The translations under genes were made by a program, and so were the position numbers. Shown piece after piece: positions 34,821 through 47,324 of a DNA stretch of 64,000 nt. A model generated the notes under the pieces. It saw nothing but the letters and a program-made list of their open reading frames with translations, was not told the DNA's origin and did no database searches. Position 1 is the stretch's first letter. Each line of letters begins with the position of its first letter. This DNA comes from Lineus longissimus (Eukaryota > Nemertea > Pilidiophora > Heteronemertea > Lineidae), in NCBI RefSeq assembly GCF_910592395.1, contig NC_088312.1:11844001-11908000 (forward strand), written 5' to 3'.

Positions 34821-35510
34821 AGCTTTGAAAGGTCAAGAACATTGCCCACCTATTCTTGTCATCTTGCTGTGATCCGATTACCTCGAATCCACGCCAGCTG
34901 CAGGCCGACGCCCAAAGTAACCAATCGGATGCTGAAAGCAATCAGACAGTGAAACTTGCTGCTGTATTATCTAACATGTCGGCTTAGTAGATGTCGAAGT
35001 CTAACTGTAAACCAAGTCAGTTCTGCCCTCACAGCTTTGAAAGGTCATCAACATTGCTCTGTCTTGTTGTGATCGGATTAGGCCAACCAGAATTCCACCC
35101 TGTTGCAGAAATCAATGGGACACTGAAAGCAATCAGGCATTGAAATATGCTGCTGTATTATCTAACCTGTTGGCTTAGTAGATGTCAAAGTCTAACTGTA
35201 AACCAAGTCAGTTCTGCCCTCACAGCTTTGAAAGGTTAACAACACTGGTCCGTCTTGCAGTGATGGGATTACCTCCAACCCACCCTGCTGCAGGCCGACT
35301 TCCAAGTAACCCAACAGACACTGAAAGAAATCAGACATTGAAATTTGCTGCTGTATTATCTAACCTGTCGGCTTACTAGATAGTCTCACTGTATATCAAG
35401 TCAGTTGTGTCTTTACAGCTTTGAAAGGTCAAGAGCATTACCTTACTTTCCTATCTTGCTGTAACGTGATTACTGCCAATCCACCCTTCTGCAGGGTTGC
35501 TTTACAGCAT
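34821..35510. repeat. tandem array of about 192 bp, 4 copies
   Basis: 'agctttgaaaggt' recurs at 34821, 35033, 35224 and 35417 (spacings 212, 191, 193). Each copy contains 'gtgatccgattacct'-like, 'gctgcaggccga', 'tgctgctgtattatctaac' and 'aactgtaaaccaagtcagtt' blocks. The last copy is partial. Non-coding. Confidence 0.9.
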
Positions 35511-38311
35511 CAAGGGGGACGTCGCTGATACAATTACAAAGCAATACGCATTTTACTTTACTTTACAAGTGCATATGACCTTTAATGTCGTGAATAATCC
35601 GTTGTCATAGTAACATCCTCCTTGTCCCATCGTCTTCTTCTTCAGTAACCTAGTTACCCTGTATCATCTTATCTCTCAACATCCCACTCACATAAATCTT
35701 CCTGTTCCCTTGAGTTCAAAGTCACCTTTATACCAAGGACTAAGAATTTGAAGTACAAAAGCCGCCAGCATACTTATGTTCCATCAAGTTGAAAGCTGCC
35801 TCATTCACTCGTCTTGACCCTCAAGTTTTGGATCCACCCCGCCGACCCGGACTCCGTTACACCAATGAGGTTATGGACGGAGTTCCTCTGATGGTTCAGA
35901 ATGCCTTTCACTCCAAGAACTTAGAGTTTGAAGTTCGAAAGCAATGAGTATTAAGACCCTAAACTACTCATAATGGCATAGTATAAGTAGAAAGTGACCC
36001 TTGCCCGTTTGGAGTGAAAATATCACACTCAAGACAACCACTCATGTTATATTTCTTCCAAAAGAGGCTCCTCTGGTTTTCCTATAGTATTTCTGTGGGT
36101 AAAATAAATATTCATGCTTCCAACTGCCTCCTCACCTCACTGATATACCGCCTGATATATTCAGACTCCTGATCGTGAATGACATTCCCTATCATCAGAT
36201 ATAAGTATGACATCATGCTCCACACGGGCTAGACACGCAAGATCATTGCAAACACCATTCACTCTCGTTTGTGTTAGCATATCATAACTCATCTGTCATT
36301 TTCATGGGGTAGAGGCCATTGGCAAACAGGAGAGCAGAGCATTCTCCCATTAGATAGGTTAGACGAATGTTTCGAGTGCAGAGTGAGTCCATAATCGGGG
36401 AAGAAAAGGGGATCCAACTTGGATGTCAGAAACTTTCTTGTGACTTAAAAATTCATTGCCTCTGATCATACTAAAGTGAAATTTAACTGCTCTCAGGATT
36501 GTAGCTAGCTTTTTGGTCATGGGGAGGCAGAACACCTCTTTTGTCCTCCCTCAGCAATGTCAGTCTGAAATTCGGCCAAAATCTGCATGGAAAACACATT
36601 TTTTGGTGACTCATGGCGACTCTTATAGGCATTTGACCTGAGTTAGTCTGAACACCCAGTTTTGGACCCTTCAGATATATCTTCCAAGCTCAAAATGACT
36701 CACAGTCAGATTTTAACGATATTATCCCCCATGGTCATTCATTATTCACGATTTGATATAAAAAGTCATTAACTAAGACCATGTTGTATATATTTCCATC
36801 AATATTTCATGAAAGATCACCTATCCCAGGTATCACGGAAAATCCTTGGGGACGTCTCGACTGAGATGTGTCATCTTGTGGAGACGCTGAGGTGGCAGAC
36901 ACAGATTTATCGGGCCCTTCAGATTTGGGGGGAAAACATGTAATGTTACGTTAGATATAGTTTTAGTTGGTAAGATGAGGCAGTTGTCATTTATTAATGA
37001 AGAGTAATATGTATTTCCAAAGTAGATGTGATCAGATCAGCCCTGTCATTATTGTTTGGAACACGAACAGATATGACGAGCAGAAGTCAGAGAAGAATTG
37101 GCTGCACTTCGGTAGAAGGATTTGATGCCCAGGACAGTTGGCTTTCACCTCCCTACTACCATTGTCCAGTTGGGACAAGTTCGCATTCTCTGCACATTGT
37201 ATGCGATCCGCAAAGTTCCCTTAATCAGCATATAAACATGCATGTGATGGCACACCACTTGGAATATGGTAAAAACCTGCCTGTTGCCATAACTCACAAT
37301 GCCAAGAACCTGCATTTGGTCTCAGTTGTCAGATCGAAAGTCCTTCCGCAAAATGAAAATGATATCAGTCAGAATCTGGAGGTCAGTTATTGAGGTCATC
37401 CATTCAAACCTTGCCTCTAAGTTGAAGCAGCTCTATCAGTCCTTCCAGGACACAAGGTAGGGTTAGAATGAGAGCAATTATTGTGATTGCCCTTGGATCA
37501 AAGCTAACTTTGCCAAGAAAGTTGTTTATGACCTTGATGTGGCACTTTGACCTACCGATTGAAGGTGATTGGCTGCCTAATTGTAGATGCAGCGTCTGGT
37601 GAAGAAATGTTAGCCTTGTGTTTGGTGGTAGGTTTTGTTTCTGACGGAACAGTAGATTTTGCTGAAATCTTACAAATTTTGATCAGCGTACTCACAAGAA
37701 CAATACACCTTCTCACAGATAGATAGATTTAATGTCAAGAGTTCTTTTCATTATTGTTGTAAAATTTGCTACATTTTTTCAGAATTACCATTTAAAGGCT
37801 TGGTGTTGGGAAAATTTTAGTTGATGACCGCTTTTAAAATATGACTGTATGAAATTGCTAAATTAAATTGTCAAGCTTCCTTGAGTTGTGAGTCTCAACT
37901 CAACCAGGCATCGAAGGACCCTCAACTTACTTTGTTCTATTTCCTCATAAGCTAATGCCACAAGACGCCTGTCCTCTTTTGAGGACAGTCGCACGAACCA
38001 GACAAAGATAATGTGAGTCCATCACGAGCGTTCTTCCCCAAGTGAACCCTCACCTTGATTACTCAAACAGCTGATCAGAACAATAGCGTGCACAATCGCT
38101 TCCTCTTTGATTTCGCATCTCAGTGGTCACATGACAAACCTATCAATTATCGATCAATCAGAGCGCTCCGGCGGTACGGCCGCCGGTGACAAGAAGCAAA
38201 TACTCCAGACAGTTAAACGACTGCCTGAGATTCTTGATGAGCATTCATTCACGTCTCAAGGAGGGCGAAGGAATAATATTGTGTATTTCCTCTTTGTGTC
38301 TTCCTAAGCAG
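35511..38311. other. no gene recognised
   Basis: Contains a 121-codon plus frame (37028-37393, beginning MIRSALSLLFGTRTDMTSRS) with no recognisable domain and no splice support. 'aacacctcttttgtcctccc' at 36530 is shared, with variation, with about 41940 and 44286, suggesting a dispersed repeat of unknown extent. Confidence 0.4.
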
Positions 38312-38683
38312 TCGATGATGAGTTTGCCTTATGACGTTTCTGCTGGATGGAGAATGGGAGTGGGATGCTGTATTCTATCTTCAAATTGCTGGGAAGGAGT
38401 GTCTGTCTTGGTTCCTCCAAATTGAAGGAAGTGGTCCACTCATCACTGAAAACTGGCCCTAAATTGTTGACCATATATAGACACCACCATTGCCCAGTGG
38501 ATGATGAGTTTGCCTTGGGACGTTTCCGCTGGATGGAGAATGGGAGTGGGATGCTGTATTCTATCTTCAAATTGCTGGCAAGGAGTGTCCATCTGGGTTC
38601 CTCCAAATTGAAACAAGTGGTCCACTCATCACTGAAAATTGGCCTTAAATGGTTGACCGTATAGGCACCACTTCTGGCTAGAA
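38312..38683. repeat. 186-bp tandem duplication
   Basis: The blocks 'gatgatgagtttgcctt', 'ctggatggagaatgggagtg' and 'gatgctgtattctatcttca' at 38314-38480 recur 186 bases later at 38500-38665 with few changes. The duplicated unit reaches into the left end of the foldback element at 38651: copy 1 contains the matching 'gttgaccatatatagacacc'. The apparent ORFs (105 and 100 codons) are frames through the duplication. Confidence 0.9.
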
Positions 38684-38857
38684 CTTGAAATCCTAAAGCA
38701 ATTTGAAGTCTTCAAAATGAAGTCAATGCTCATTTAGGCTTAGAGGTGGTTCTCTGGAAAACAAAGAACAGAGTCCCACCCTTGAAGTTGGCATTTACTT
38801 CATTTTGAAAGAGTTCTAAGTGCTTAAGGCCAGAATTGTGGTGCCAGTGGTCAACCC
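38651..38857. mobile_element. about 220-bp palindromic MITE family, copy 2
   Basis: Starts 'ggttgaccgtataggcacca' and ends 'gtggtgccagtggtcaaccc', with internal pairing and shared blocks with 33396-33614 ('acaaagaacagagtcccacc', 'cttgaagttggcattta'). TTAA stands at 38645-38648 on the left (two bases out) and at 38858-38861 on the right. Confidence 0.85.
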
Positions 38858-39298
38858 TTAATGCACATCTACACACATTTACACATGGTTATGGTTCTAC
38901 GCTGATGTTGCTTACTAATACATAGACATGATGGAGTACCACTGTGGGAAGCATATCACCATTGTTCATTTCCATAGCAGAATTAATACGATTGTAACGA
39001 GGAGATAAAATTCCCAAATGACAGCTGCTTTCTGTAATTAAACATACATTACACACGCACCGGCTGCAGTCGTGTGTCTCTTTAAAACAAATGTACATGA
39101 AATGTACAGACATGTTGTAAATGTACATGCCCTCATGCATAGTATCTGTAGCCATGTTCGGTTTAGGCTGACATCAAGAGATGGCAGACTGTAAAAAACT
39201 TCCTGATTAGCCAATTCAGTGACATCTGGAGAAAATCCAGGAATAATGTGTGCTGTCAGAGTGTCATTTACATTAAATGTGTTTGCATATTGTTGCTA

Positions 39299-39375
39299 CA
39301 ACATTGTTGAAACTCCTTGACTAAAGTTGAAACTCCTTGACTAAAATGTTTAGTCAAGGAGTTTCAACAATGTTG
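39299..39375. repeat. near-perfect hairpin with one arm tandemly duplicated
   Basis: The left arm 'caacattgttgaaactcctt' then 'gactaaa' pairs without mismatch with 'tttagtcaaggagtttcaac' then 'aatgttg' over 27 bases. Between them lies a second 20-base copy of the inner left arm ('gttgaaactccttgactaaa') and a 3-base 'atg' next to the right arm. Either of the left copies could pair with the right arm. Confidence 0.95.
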
Positions 39376-41682
39376 GACCAAGAATATGAAAACTCGCATT
39401 TTCACTGGTTCTTTTATCATGCCAACAGAATGAAGACACTGACTCCTCCAAGGTGTGCACTGCAACCTCGATTTTATGATTTCTGAGTGTGATTTCCATT
39501 TATATAAAACATGAGAAGTACGGTACTGGAACCGAGGTTGACTGTTCAATCTCGATTACTGTGTTTTATGATGTACGTCAGCACTTCAGCTAATAGGGGG
39601 AAATGTCTCGGGGATTTGTGTGCAGGGACGGAGAACGGAAAACGAACCCCTGATTTCCTCAGGAAGCCACAGCCAAGGACGAAAACGGAAGTCCGTCACC
39701 TCCGCATGTCTCATTTATGCTTATACATGTTTTATGATCGTAAGCTTGTTATGGACTTCTTTTCACTAAATCAAAGTCTTCTTGTCAGAGTCTTTGATTA
39801 GAAAGACTGCAGAATATTCACCACAACTTTAATTGTGCCAACATCTTGCCCCCTAACAAAAAATGTGCAAGATCTAAAAGTACACCCCCAACGCTTACGA
39901 AATATTACACTCACCACTCATGTGGCTGCTGAAATCGATAATCATCACATTGAGGTCCATTCATGCAGAGTGTGCAAATTGCAGCACATTAAACAATTTG
40001 TTTGATGACACTTTGTTATTTGTCATGCAAGGTAACATGTCGGTTTTCGATATTTATAACTTATATCAAGTTCAGGCTATCTATTTAAGATTTTGCTGAC
40101 CTTGGGTAACATCTTGAAAAAGTTGATGACAGGATGAAATTTCAACCCAGTATTGACATATTTACTACCCTTCTATGGAAAGGCTATGCATCTCGTGGCA
40201 TAGCCTTGACATAGTGAGGAAGCTGTAAGTTGGCTGATCGGTCCATACAAGGGCCTTGTTTGGAGTCAGTATTTCCTCGAAGTGATGGTTTGCCTCGGAG
40301 AGGTGGATAATACTTGGAGAGGTTGCTGCTGATTCAACTTAGCTCAAGTGGTTCTTTGGAATCAAAAACTAACCGCTGGTGCAATTATTGTCTTTAGGTG
40401 ATATTTCCAACCTCCACCGACTCCGTTAGCGGGTACTTTTGATTACCAAATACCCACTTGAGACAAGTATAGTTAACATGTTAAGCGAAAAAGTGGTTGT
40501 ACTGCTCTAGTAGAATCAGCCTGTATGAGAGAATCCACCTACGCACAAATCTAAAATATCAAAATCTAAGCTTATTTCTTCTCAAAGCAGCCTAAACGTA
40601 GACAACTTGTGTCATATGTCGTCGAAAAGGTCAAGTGAGGTGAAAATCACCTTGTGCTCATTCAGCCGTCGATAATTGTCTGTGAAGAAATTATTCCGGA
40701 ATGTTGCCCATGCTGTTGTCCAACCTGTGGCGTATTGTTAACATCAACGGGTGGTGAAATTGACATGGGGAGTTTGTAGCGAGATGCTCGGGGCACAATT
40801 TCCTCGGTTTTCATTATGCGGGAGAAGCGGTCTTTTGAGTGGTGAAGATATAGAAGTGACGATTCGCAGGAATGAGCAGACGGTATTATGCTTGTGGGTT
40901 CCACCTATAAATGACTTTTGGTCTCATCAGATAGGGAGGCAATGGTCGTTTTCACCTTATTCAGTCTCAAACCCATAATATATTGATTGATGAATAGGGT
41001 GGTGCCATATTCATCAGCCAAATAATTTCAAAGCCAATGGTCAGAATCTAACCCTGCTGTGGAGGTGATTCCTCTGGCCCGTGATGATGCGCTGTGGTCA
41101 GACATGTCAACGGATTCAAAATAGTAGTCAACCAAATTTATCTTTCAGCACTAATGAACAGGCAGGTCACATTTAGCTTATGAGACACTCTTATCCGTGA
41201 TTGTTGATGTCATAATGGAAGAGGGGAAGGGGGTACCTGCCTGACCTCTTCTTACAAAAAGGATCCAATCCTGAGTGGCCATAGGGAAATACCACAAATC
41301 CCGATGCACTTTATTTCCCACTAAAATTTTCGCAAATCCCTTTATATCGAAAATCGTGGCCGTTTTTTTTGTCTCTCTAGTTCTGGAGAAAAAAACCTTC
41401 CCTCCGTAATATACCTGATTCCAGGCAAACAGACACAGACTATGATGCCTGTCCCAAATGCAATGTTAATGTACCTCCTGGTGGTGGATGAGCTCGCCAC
41501 TTCATGATGCGAGGTTTCAATAACATCATCACTTTAATCTCTTAACCTGATCCCATTTCAATAGGAATATCTCCAGCTCTCGATAACAGACACTGAGCAA
41601 AGTGGCTTGATTTTAAGTAACGGGAGTGGAGGGTTTAACCCATTCAGCTTGGAGGGTTAACGCATTTAGCTGGTAGGGTTAT
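39376..41682. other. no gene recognised
   Basis: Contains a 96-codon plus frame (39511-39801) and an 80-codon minus frame (40662-40904), both without recognisable domains. No repeats or splice-bounded exons noticed. Confidence 0.4.
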
Positions 41683-41888
41683 GGGTTGACCATTGGAACA
41701 ACCATTTTGGCTAGAATGTGCAATAGTAGAAGCAATTAAAACGCCTTCAAAATGAAGTAAATTTAAAACCTGGGGTGCTGTTCTTTGGAAAACAAAGACT
41801 CCAACACTTGAAATTGGTATCCAGTTCCTTTTGAAGGAGTGAGAATTGCTACTAAGTTCTACTCAATGGTGGTGACAATGGGCAACCT
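41683..41888. mobile_element. about 220-bp palindromic MITE family, copy 3
   Basis: Starts 'gggttgaccattggaacaac' followed by 'cattttggctagaa', and ends 'tggtggtgacaatgggcaac'. It shares 'ttcaaaatgaagtaaat' with copy 4 and 'tggaaaacaaag' with copy 2. It is flanked by TTAT (41679-41682) and TTTAA (41888-41892). The most diverged of the four. Confidence 0.75.
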
Positions 41889-42704
41889 TTAATTCAGGCC
41901 TGTGGCTATCTTTTTGGTAGTGGTGACGGTGGAGGAAACTCATCTTTGTCCTCTGCTTGGAAGACATGTGGGATTCGCGAAGTCTGCTAAAAAATACCAG
42001 CGACATTTTAAAGGTCTACAGTAGATCCCGAAAATGATTTCACCACCTCTTTCATGACCATATCAACTGCGGCAAGCTTGATGGACTAAGCGTGTCATTG
42101 CTACCATATGGGGTCTGATGACCGTGTCCTGTACAGATATCCGATATTCTCATTGATCTTTTATTATGGTCAATAGATATGCTGGTCCATGGCAGGGGGT
42201 CTTGTATTACATTGCTGTGTTATGCGATTAATGGACAAGTACATTGTCGGCTGGGTTTGTCTGATATACTGTAGTTTCACCTATCTAAGACTGGTTAATT
42301 AGTAACTACGAAGTTGAAACAAAGCCCTGCCCAAACATGATGTCATGACACTGACATCCAACAACATGTGTCGCCGACCCATTATCTATATAACTTGGCC
42401 ATTTACATTACATTGTAATCGAGCTTTGTTAAGAACTAGTCTTAGATCGGTGAATCTAGAGTATTTTCTTGTGTGATGGCAAAGAGGGTAATTGTCCCGA
42501 TGTCCTGGTATGAAAAAGGCCTCATCCCGATTCTCAATGAGCAGTTCAACCAAATTATGACCCAAACCCACCACTCGTCAAAATTCCCACTTCAATAAAG
42601 GGTTTCTTGATTTTCAACAAATCCCAGTGTCCTGAATATTGATAGAAAGAATTATTGATGGAAAAACATTCTTGATGTGATGCTCTCTGACCTTGGCATT
42701 TGTG
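41889..42704. other. no gene recognised
   Basis: AT-rich interval. 'ttagatcggtgaatctagag' at about 42442 recurs in varied form near 62641 and 63651, hinting at a small dispersed repeat. Confidence 0.35.
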
Positions 42705-43094
42705 GTAGCTCCCTTTCCAAAAGAAGCAATCCCAGTAGCTCCCTTACCAAAAGAAGCAATGCCAGTAGCTCCATTTCCAAATGGAGCAATCCCAGTAGCT
42801 CCATTCCCAAAAGGAACAATGCCAGTAGCTCCATTTCCAAAAGGAACAATGCCAGTAGCTCCATTTCCAAAAGGAGCAATGCCAGTAGCTCCATTTCCAA
42901 ATGGAGCAATCCCAGTAGCTCCATTTCCAAATGGAGCAATCCCAGTAGCTCCATTTCCAAAAGGAGCAATGCCATTAGCTCCATTTCCAAAAGGAGCAAT
43001 CCCAGTAGCTCCCTTACCAAAAGAAGCAATCCCAGTAGCTCCCTTTCCAAAAGAAGCAATCCCAGTAGCTCCATTTCCAAAAGAAGCAATCGAA
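42705..43094. repeat. 30-bp minisatellite, 13 units
   Basis: Thirteen units of exactly 30 bases, each starting 'gtagctcc' (42705, 42735 and so on to 43065), with variants at a few positions: ccc/cca, ttt/tta/ttc, aaaagga/aaaagaa/aaatgga, gcaat(c/g)cca. Two + frames (157 and 134 codons) and one - frame (152 codons) are open throughout because the unit has no stop in them. One + frame gives the decapeptide VAPFPKGAMP and variants, another a Ser-rich decapeptide, the - frame a Leu/Glu-rich one. The VAPFPK frame has no ATG start before the repeats. A coding role cannot be decided from sequence alone. Confidence 0.95.
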
Positions 43095-43497
43095 TAACTG
43101 CACTGCCCAACTTTTCAAGGGATGACGCAAGAAAGATAAATTTTCCCTAAAGAGGTTGCCATATTGATTTTGCCGCGAGCCGTATGTCTAGACCAGGACA
43201 TTACACACGGTACCACATACTGAGAGTTGAGCAAGGGCGAGATGATTTCCTGGGGAAAGACATTAAGACAGCTGACTAAGTTAGTTTGATGTTGCTGGCT
43301 GATGCTCTGCCTTAGTGATTCCAAAGTCCTGGGAGAGGCACCCAGGAGCATTGAGCCTGATGTACATGTACTGGCAGTTTGAAGAAATAGACTCCAGGGC
43401 AAAAGTGTACCCAGCTGACTGCTAGTCGCTTCCTGACATTTTTATCATCGGGGAAAACTGCTGTTCACTCTCGGCTCCTTGCCTTATTGTCCGAAGG

Positions 43498-43880
43498 TCC
43501 TTGCCTTGTCATGGAAAGTTGCCTTGCGAGTTATCATATTCCTAACATCTTGAAATTTCTAAAAGTCAAACACCCTTTTTTCAATTCACCTACTCTTTTG
43601 CTTTTCCAAACTTCTGTCTTGAAGAAGCCATTCCAACAGAAAAGGTTTCTCTGCAATGGTTTCTTCTCCCTGCCTTATCCTCTGTAGGTGCCTGCCTTCA
43701 CATGTTAAAGTTACCACATGAGTTATATTTTACAAACTTTGTGAAATCTCTGAAGTCAAACACACCATTAGTCTCCTCCTGCTGCCCTTGCTCTTTCGAG
43801 AAACGATTCCTAGAAGACGTTTTCCCTGCATCGATTTCTTTTCCTTGCCTCGTCTTCAGAAGATGCCTGCCCTGACATGT
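43498..43880. repeat. tandem duplication of about 190 bp, 2 copies plus a remnant
   Basis: The blocks 'tccttgccttgtcatgg', 'gttgccttgcgagttat', 'aagtcaaacaccc' and 'gaagccattcc...ttcttctccctgcctt' in 43498-43690 recur in altered form in 43690-43870 ('tgcctgccttcacatgttaa', 'ccacatgagttatat', 'gaagtcaaacacacc', 'tcttttccttgcctcgtctt'). A third start, 'tgcctgccctgacatgttaa', lies at 43865. Confidence 0.7.
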
Positions 43881-45861
43881 TAAAGTACGCCCCACTCAAT
43901 CCTTGAATATTATTGATCAACCTGCCGTTTGAAAAAAATGGCCGCCTGTCTGCCAAGAGTGACGGCTTGTCAGCCAAAGGTGAATGCAATTGATGTTGCA
44001 TCTTTTTTCATAGAAATGATGCTGAATGGCATGTAGAAGAAAATTGATACTGTACAAGAGTTGTTGTCTATCTGAAAAGCTAAATTGCGACTGCAGCGCT
44101 CCTTTGGCAGAGGTTGAAAAACCTTAGCATAATATGACGTTCCTTTGATGTAAATGTAAGCCAAGCACACAGACATTATGATCAATGGTCGTGTACCAAC
44201 ATTGAAGATGACTCTAGGACATTGGTATTGACTTGAATTCAAGCCTAGCTCACACCCGTAACTAGCGATTATGTCATTGGGGGAAACACCTCTTTTGTCC
44301 ACCATTTAATTTCATCTGAGAATTGACAAACATCTGCATGAAATTGTTTTTTTTGTGAATTGGGAGGGGGAGGTTTGGGGGTCCCTATAGCAGTGGTCTT
44401 GAGCCTAATGTAATTAAACATAAGATACGGCACAATACTAGTACCACTCTAGTTATAAGTTATAATGATACACACAGCTAACTCTCAATGACATCCTAAG
44501 AATGCTGACTCCCATCTCAACCCCTCATCTCTTGAGGTAAGTGACAGGCTCTCCTCACCTCAAGTAGGTTGCCTCCGAGGCTACATACTAGAGTGTAAAG
44601 ATGCTGTCAGTAAGCTTTATATACTTGTGAATGGCATCTTTATAGTTAGGGGCGGATCGAGGAGCTAGAAGGGGGCATGCTCTTCATTTCCAAAGAAATT
44701 CCTGGTGTGTTCCAAAGTTTCATGGTCAATTTCAAAGAGTTCCAGGAATTAAGGGGATTATGTGTCTGGTGGACCCACCTTGGATCCTCGTCTGATAATA
44801 GTCAAGGCCTTTTCACCAAATGTGGTGAAGTCAACAGGAATTTCATGAGCGTTTTTTTTTCCGATTTGATATTTTGGTCAGTTAAGAAAGAAATCAACCA
44901 GTCCATTCATTCTGTGAAATAATCAACTTGGAATCTAAACATTCAATTTTTGCCGATATTTAGCCACATTTGTGTGATTTTTATGGCATTATTCAACCTG
45001 ACTTGACATTGCCCCCTTTTAAAACATTTGCCGCAAATATGTTGTAAAATCTTGGCGAAAGAAATTAATATGCAGTTCTTACGTTCGACATGACTTGTGT
45101 TTCTTGGGTAGGTTTGTCAATGTATTTTGGCTTGGTCTCTGTGAAATCATGAATTGGGCTAGCTTTCATCTGCAGCTGCCATTGGTATTAGTCCAACAGG
45201 CCCCAACATAATGCCCAAAAGAGGAATATTAATACAGGGGATTGCATTTCGCGAAATGCGTAATTGAAAAAAAGCTGTAAGTTTAGCTCTTGTCATCTGA
45301 AGTCAGATTTTGTCTTATCCATCGTGTCGGGTAAATTCCTAAGATTTACACTGATCATGTTTTATTGGTCTATTTTGAGATCAGGCAACAGAAATCATTG
45401 ATCACAGCCTATTTTTAGATTATTGCGTCCCGTGTAAATCACTCTAAACAAGATAAACTGAGATCCAATCATGTCATGTTCGGAAGAAATGGGCTGTACG
45501 TTTTAACGATTCATTTCAACATGGTTTACAACCGGATTTATTTCGGTAAATTTATCTGTTATCTTTGATTACATGGGTTCAGAAGATTAATGCATTAAAG
45601 TTTTGGGGACAAGTCATGAGGAACATCAGTGAAGTTAAAAAAAAAAAGAAAGCAATATAAGATTCACATTTATCTTTATTTATGGTTGGGTCTGGAGTCG
45701 AAAAGAAAGAGAGCAAAAAGAGAGCAAAAACACACAAATTACTATGTTTCAGCAGTTTTACTGATAACTACTCATTGCATTGCTCTGTCAGTGGCACTTA
45801 TTTGCATGGCAATGTGAATTGGGTTGTATTTCATAATAGTTTGACCCAAAACAACTTTTAT
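43881..45861. other. no gene recognised
   Basis: Contains a 111-codon minus frame (43970-44305) and an 81-codon plus frame (44677-44922), neither with a recognisable domain. 'aaacacctcttttgtcc' at about 44284 is a dispersed repeat word. Confidence 0.4.
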
Positions 45862-46050
45862 TGCTGCAATTGGAGGATTGATATCAATCTAGTCACTGGT
45901 GCCTGCAATGATGACAACAAATATGAGATTTATGTGTTATTTCTCTCCATATGTTGTTGAATGGATATGGCTGATATCAATTAATTGCAGTTTGCAGGGA
46001 TCACTGCTTCTATAGCTAGTCACTGGTGCCTGCAATGATGACTGCAAATT
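45862..46050. repeat. 127-bp tandem duplication
   Basis: 'ctagtcactggtgcctgcaa' followed by 'tgatgac' occurs at 45889 and again at 46016, with similar flanks ('gatatcaat', 'gatatttatg'). Confidence 0.8.
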
Positions 46051-46167
46051 TTTGATATTTATGTTTTTTTATCCCAATAGTATTGATATGGTTTAGTGAT
46101 TTGATAAACAAAAGTTTGTAGCTGATTTAACGTTTGGATGGCCTGAAGAAGTAGATTTTGGTGCCAC

Positions 46168-46175
46168 TGACGTCA
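46168..46175. promoter_or_regulatory. perfect palindromic CRE (TGACGTCA)
   Basis: Second full CRE palindrome, in the context 'gccactgacgtcatcaatgg'. No nearby coding exon is identified. Confidence 0.3.
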
Positions 46176-47320
46176 TCAATGGCAGATTTGCACTAACGTT
46201 GGAGATGACGCTATTTGAATCGAATGGAAGTTGCAAATACCATTAGATCAGGCATGCTATAGCCTCATTGGCTTGTTTATCCAGCTGAGAAAAGCATTTC
46301 GTGATCACTAGCCTAAACCAAACACTATTAGCCGCAGAGCCGGATCAGTCGATTACTAGATGTTTGGCAAGCGAATGGCGACTCACGAAATAAAAGCATT
46401 TTTCGAAATGATTAATTGTATAAATAGCATTGGAGAGCGAGAATACACCACATCATTAACGTATGATCATTTGATGTATCTAATGGAATACGGCTTAACG
46501 TGGATTTGATGGCGCTGGACAAAGGGTGACACGGAATGCAGAGGAATAGTTTGTTGTTTGGGGACAGATTTAGATGCGGTTACAGAACTAGCTAGCTATC
46601 ATAACATGAAGTGAATGGAAACAGATAGGAGAAAAGGGAGAAGCTTGGATACTATAAGAATAAACAAAGACTGGTCTTTATTAATTCTTGATAGTATCAA
46701 TAGACAAATAGGATGGTCTGTCTTCCTTTTAGAAATAGTCAATGTTTGCTTTATGTGAGCATTTGTCAGGGAGGAGGCACTCTGTTTTTGGGCCAAGGAG
46801 GGGGATTTGGTGGTAAACAACTCCCCCCCCCCGCCAAAAGGCTTCACATGGATTTAATTTTCTTGGTGCTTTTCCTTGTACAGGCACACCCTGGTGGTCG
46901 AACTCTCTACGCCTTTACCCGCCAATCTAAGTAAAGTGACTTGCTCAAGGTAACAACCGATGTATGTGCATTTGATATCACAACAACAGTGTTCCTGCGT
47001 CTGACAATTTAACGACTAGACTCCACTGTCCTACCCCATGACATCACCAGTACAGCAGGATTGATATTGCCAAGATGAAAAAACCCAAAGACAGATGGAA
47101 TATCTTTACAGAGTTTGGCAATATGTCACAACCGGGCAATAAAACCTGGCAGCAGCTTCCAAACTTCCGAAATAAAACCGCCCATAGGAACATAATCAAT
47201 ATGAAAAAATTTCAGCAAATCTATCAAACTAAGAGAGAAAATCTAATCGGGGTAAACGCGAAAACAGAAAAAAATGACAAAAAAAACTTTTAAAAATCGA
47301 ATTAATAGCCTCGGCAAATG
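46176..47320. other. no gene recognised; remnant of a dispersed repeat
   Basis: 'agtgacttgctcaaggtaac' at about 46934 followed by 'cgactagactccactgtcct' is a word pair I recall from dispersed repeats of marine invertebrates; a shorter relative, 'agtgtcttgcccaaggatga', lies at 61557. The 72-codon frame 47075-47293 is Lys/Asn-rich by composition and has no domain. Confidence 0.4.
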
Positions 47321-47324
47321 AAGT

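Noticed and set aside
37028-37393. 121-codon plus-strand ORF
   Set aside because: Ordinary composition but no domain, no splice sites at sensible places and no neighbouring exons; not enough to call a gene.
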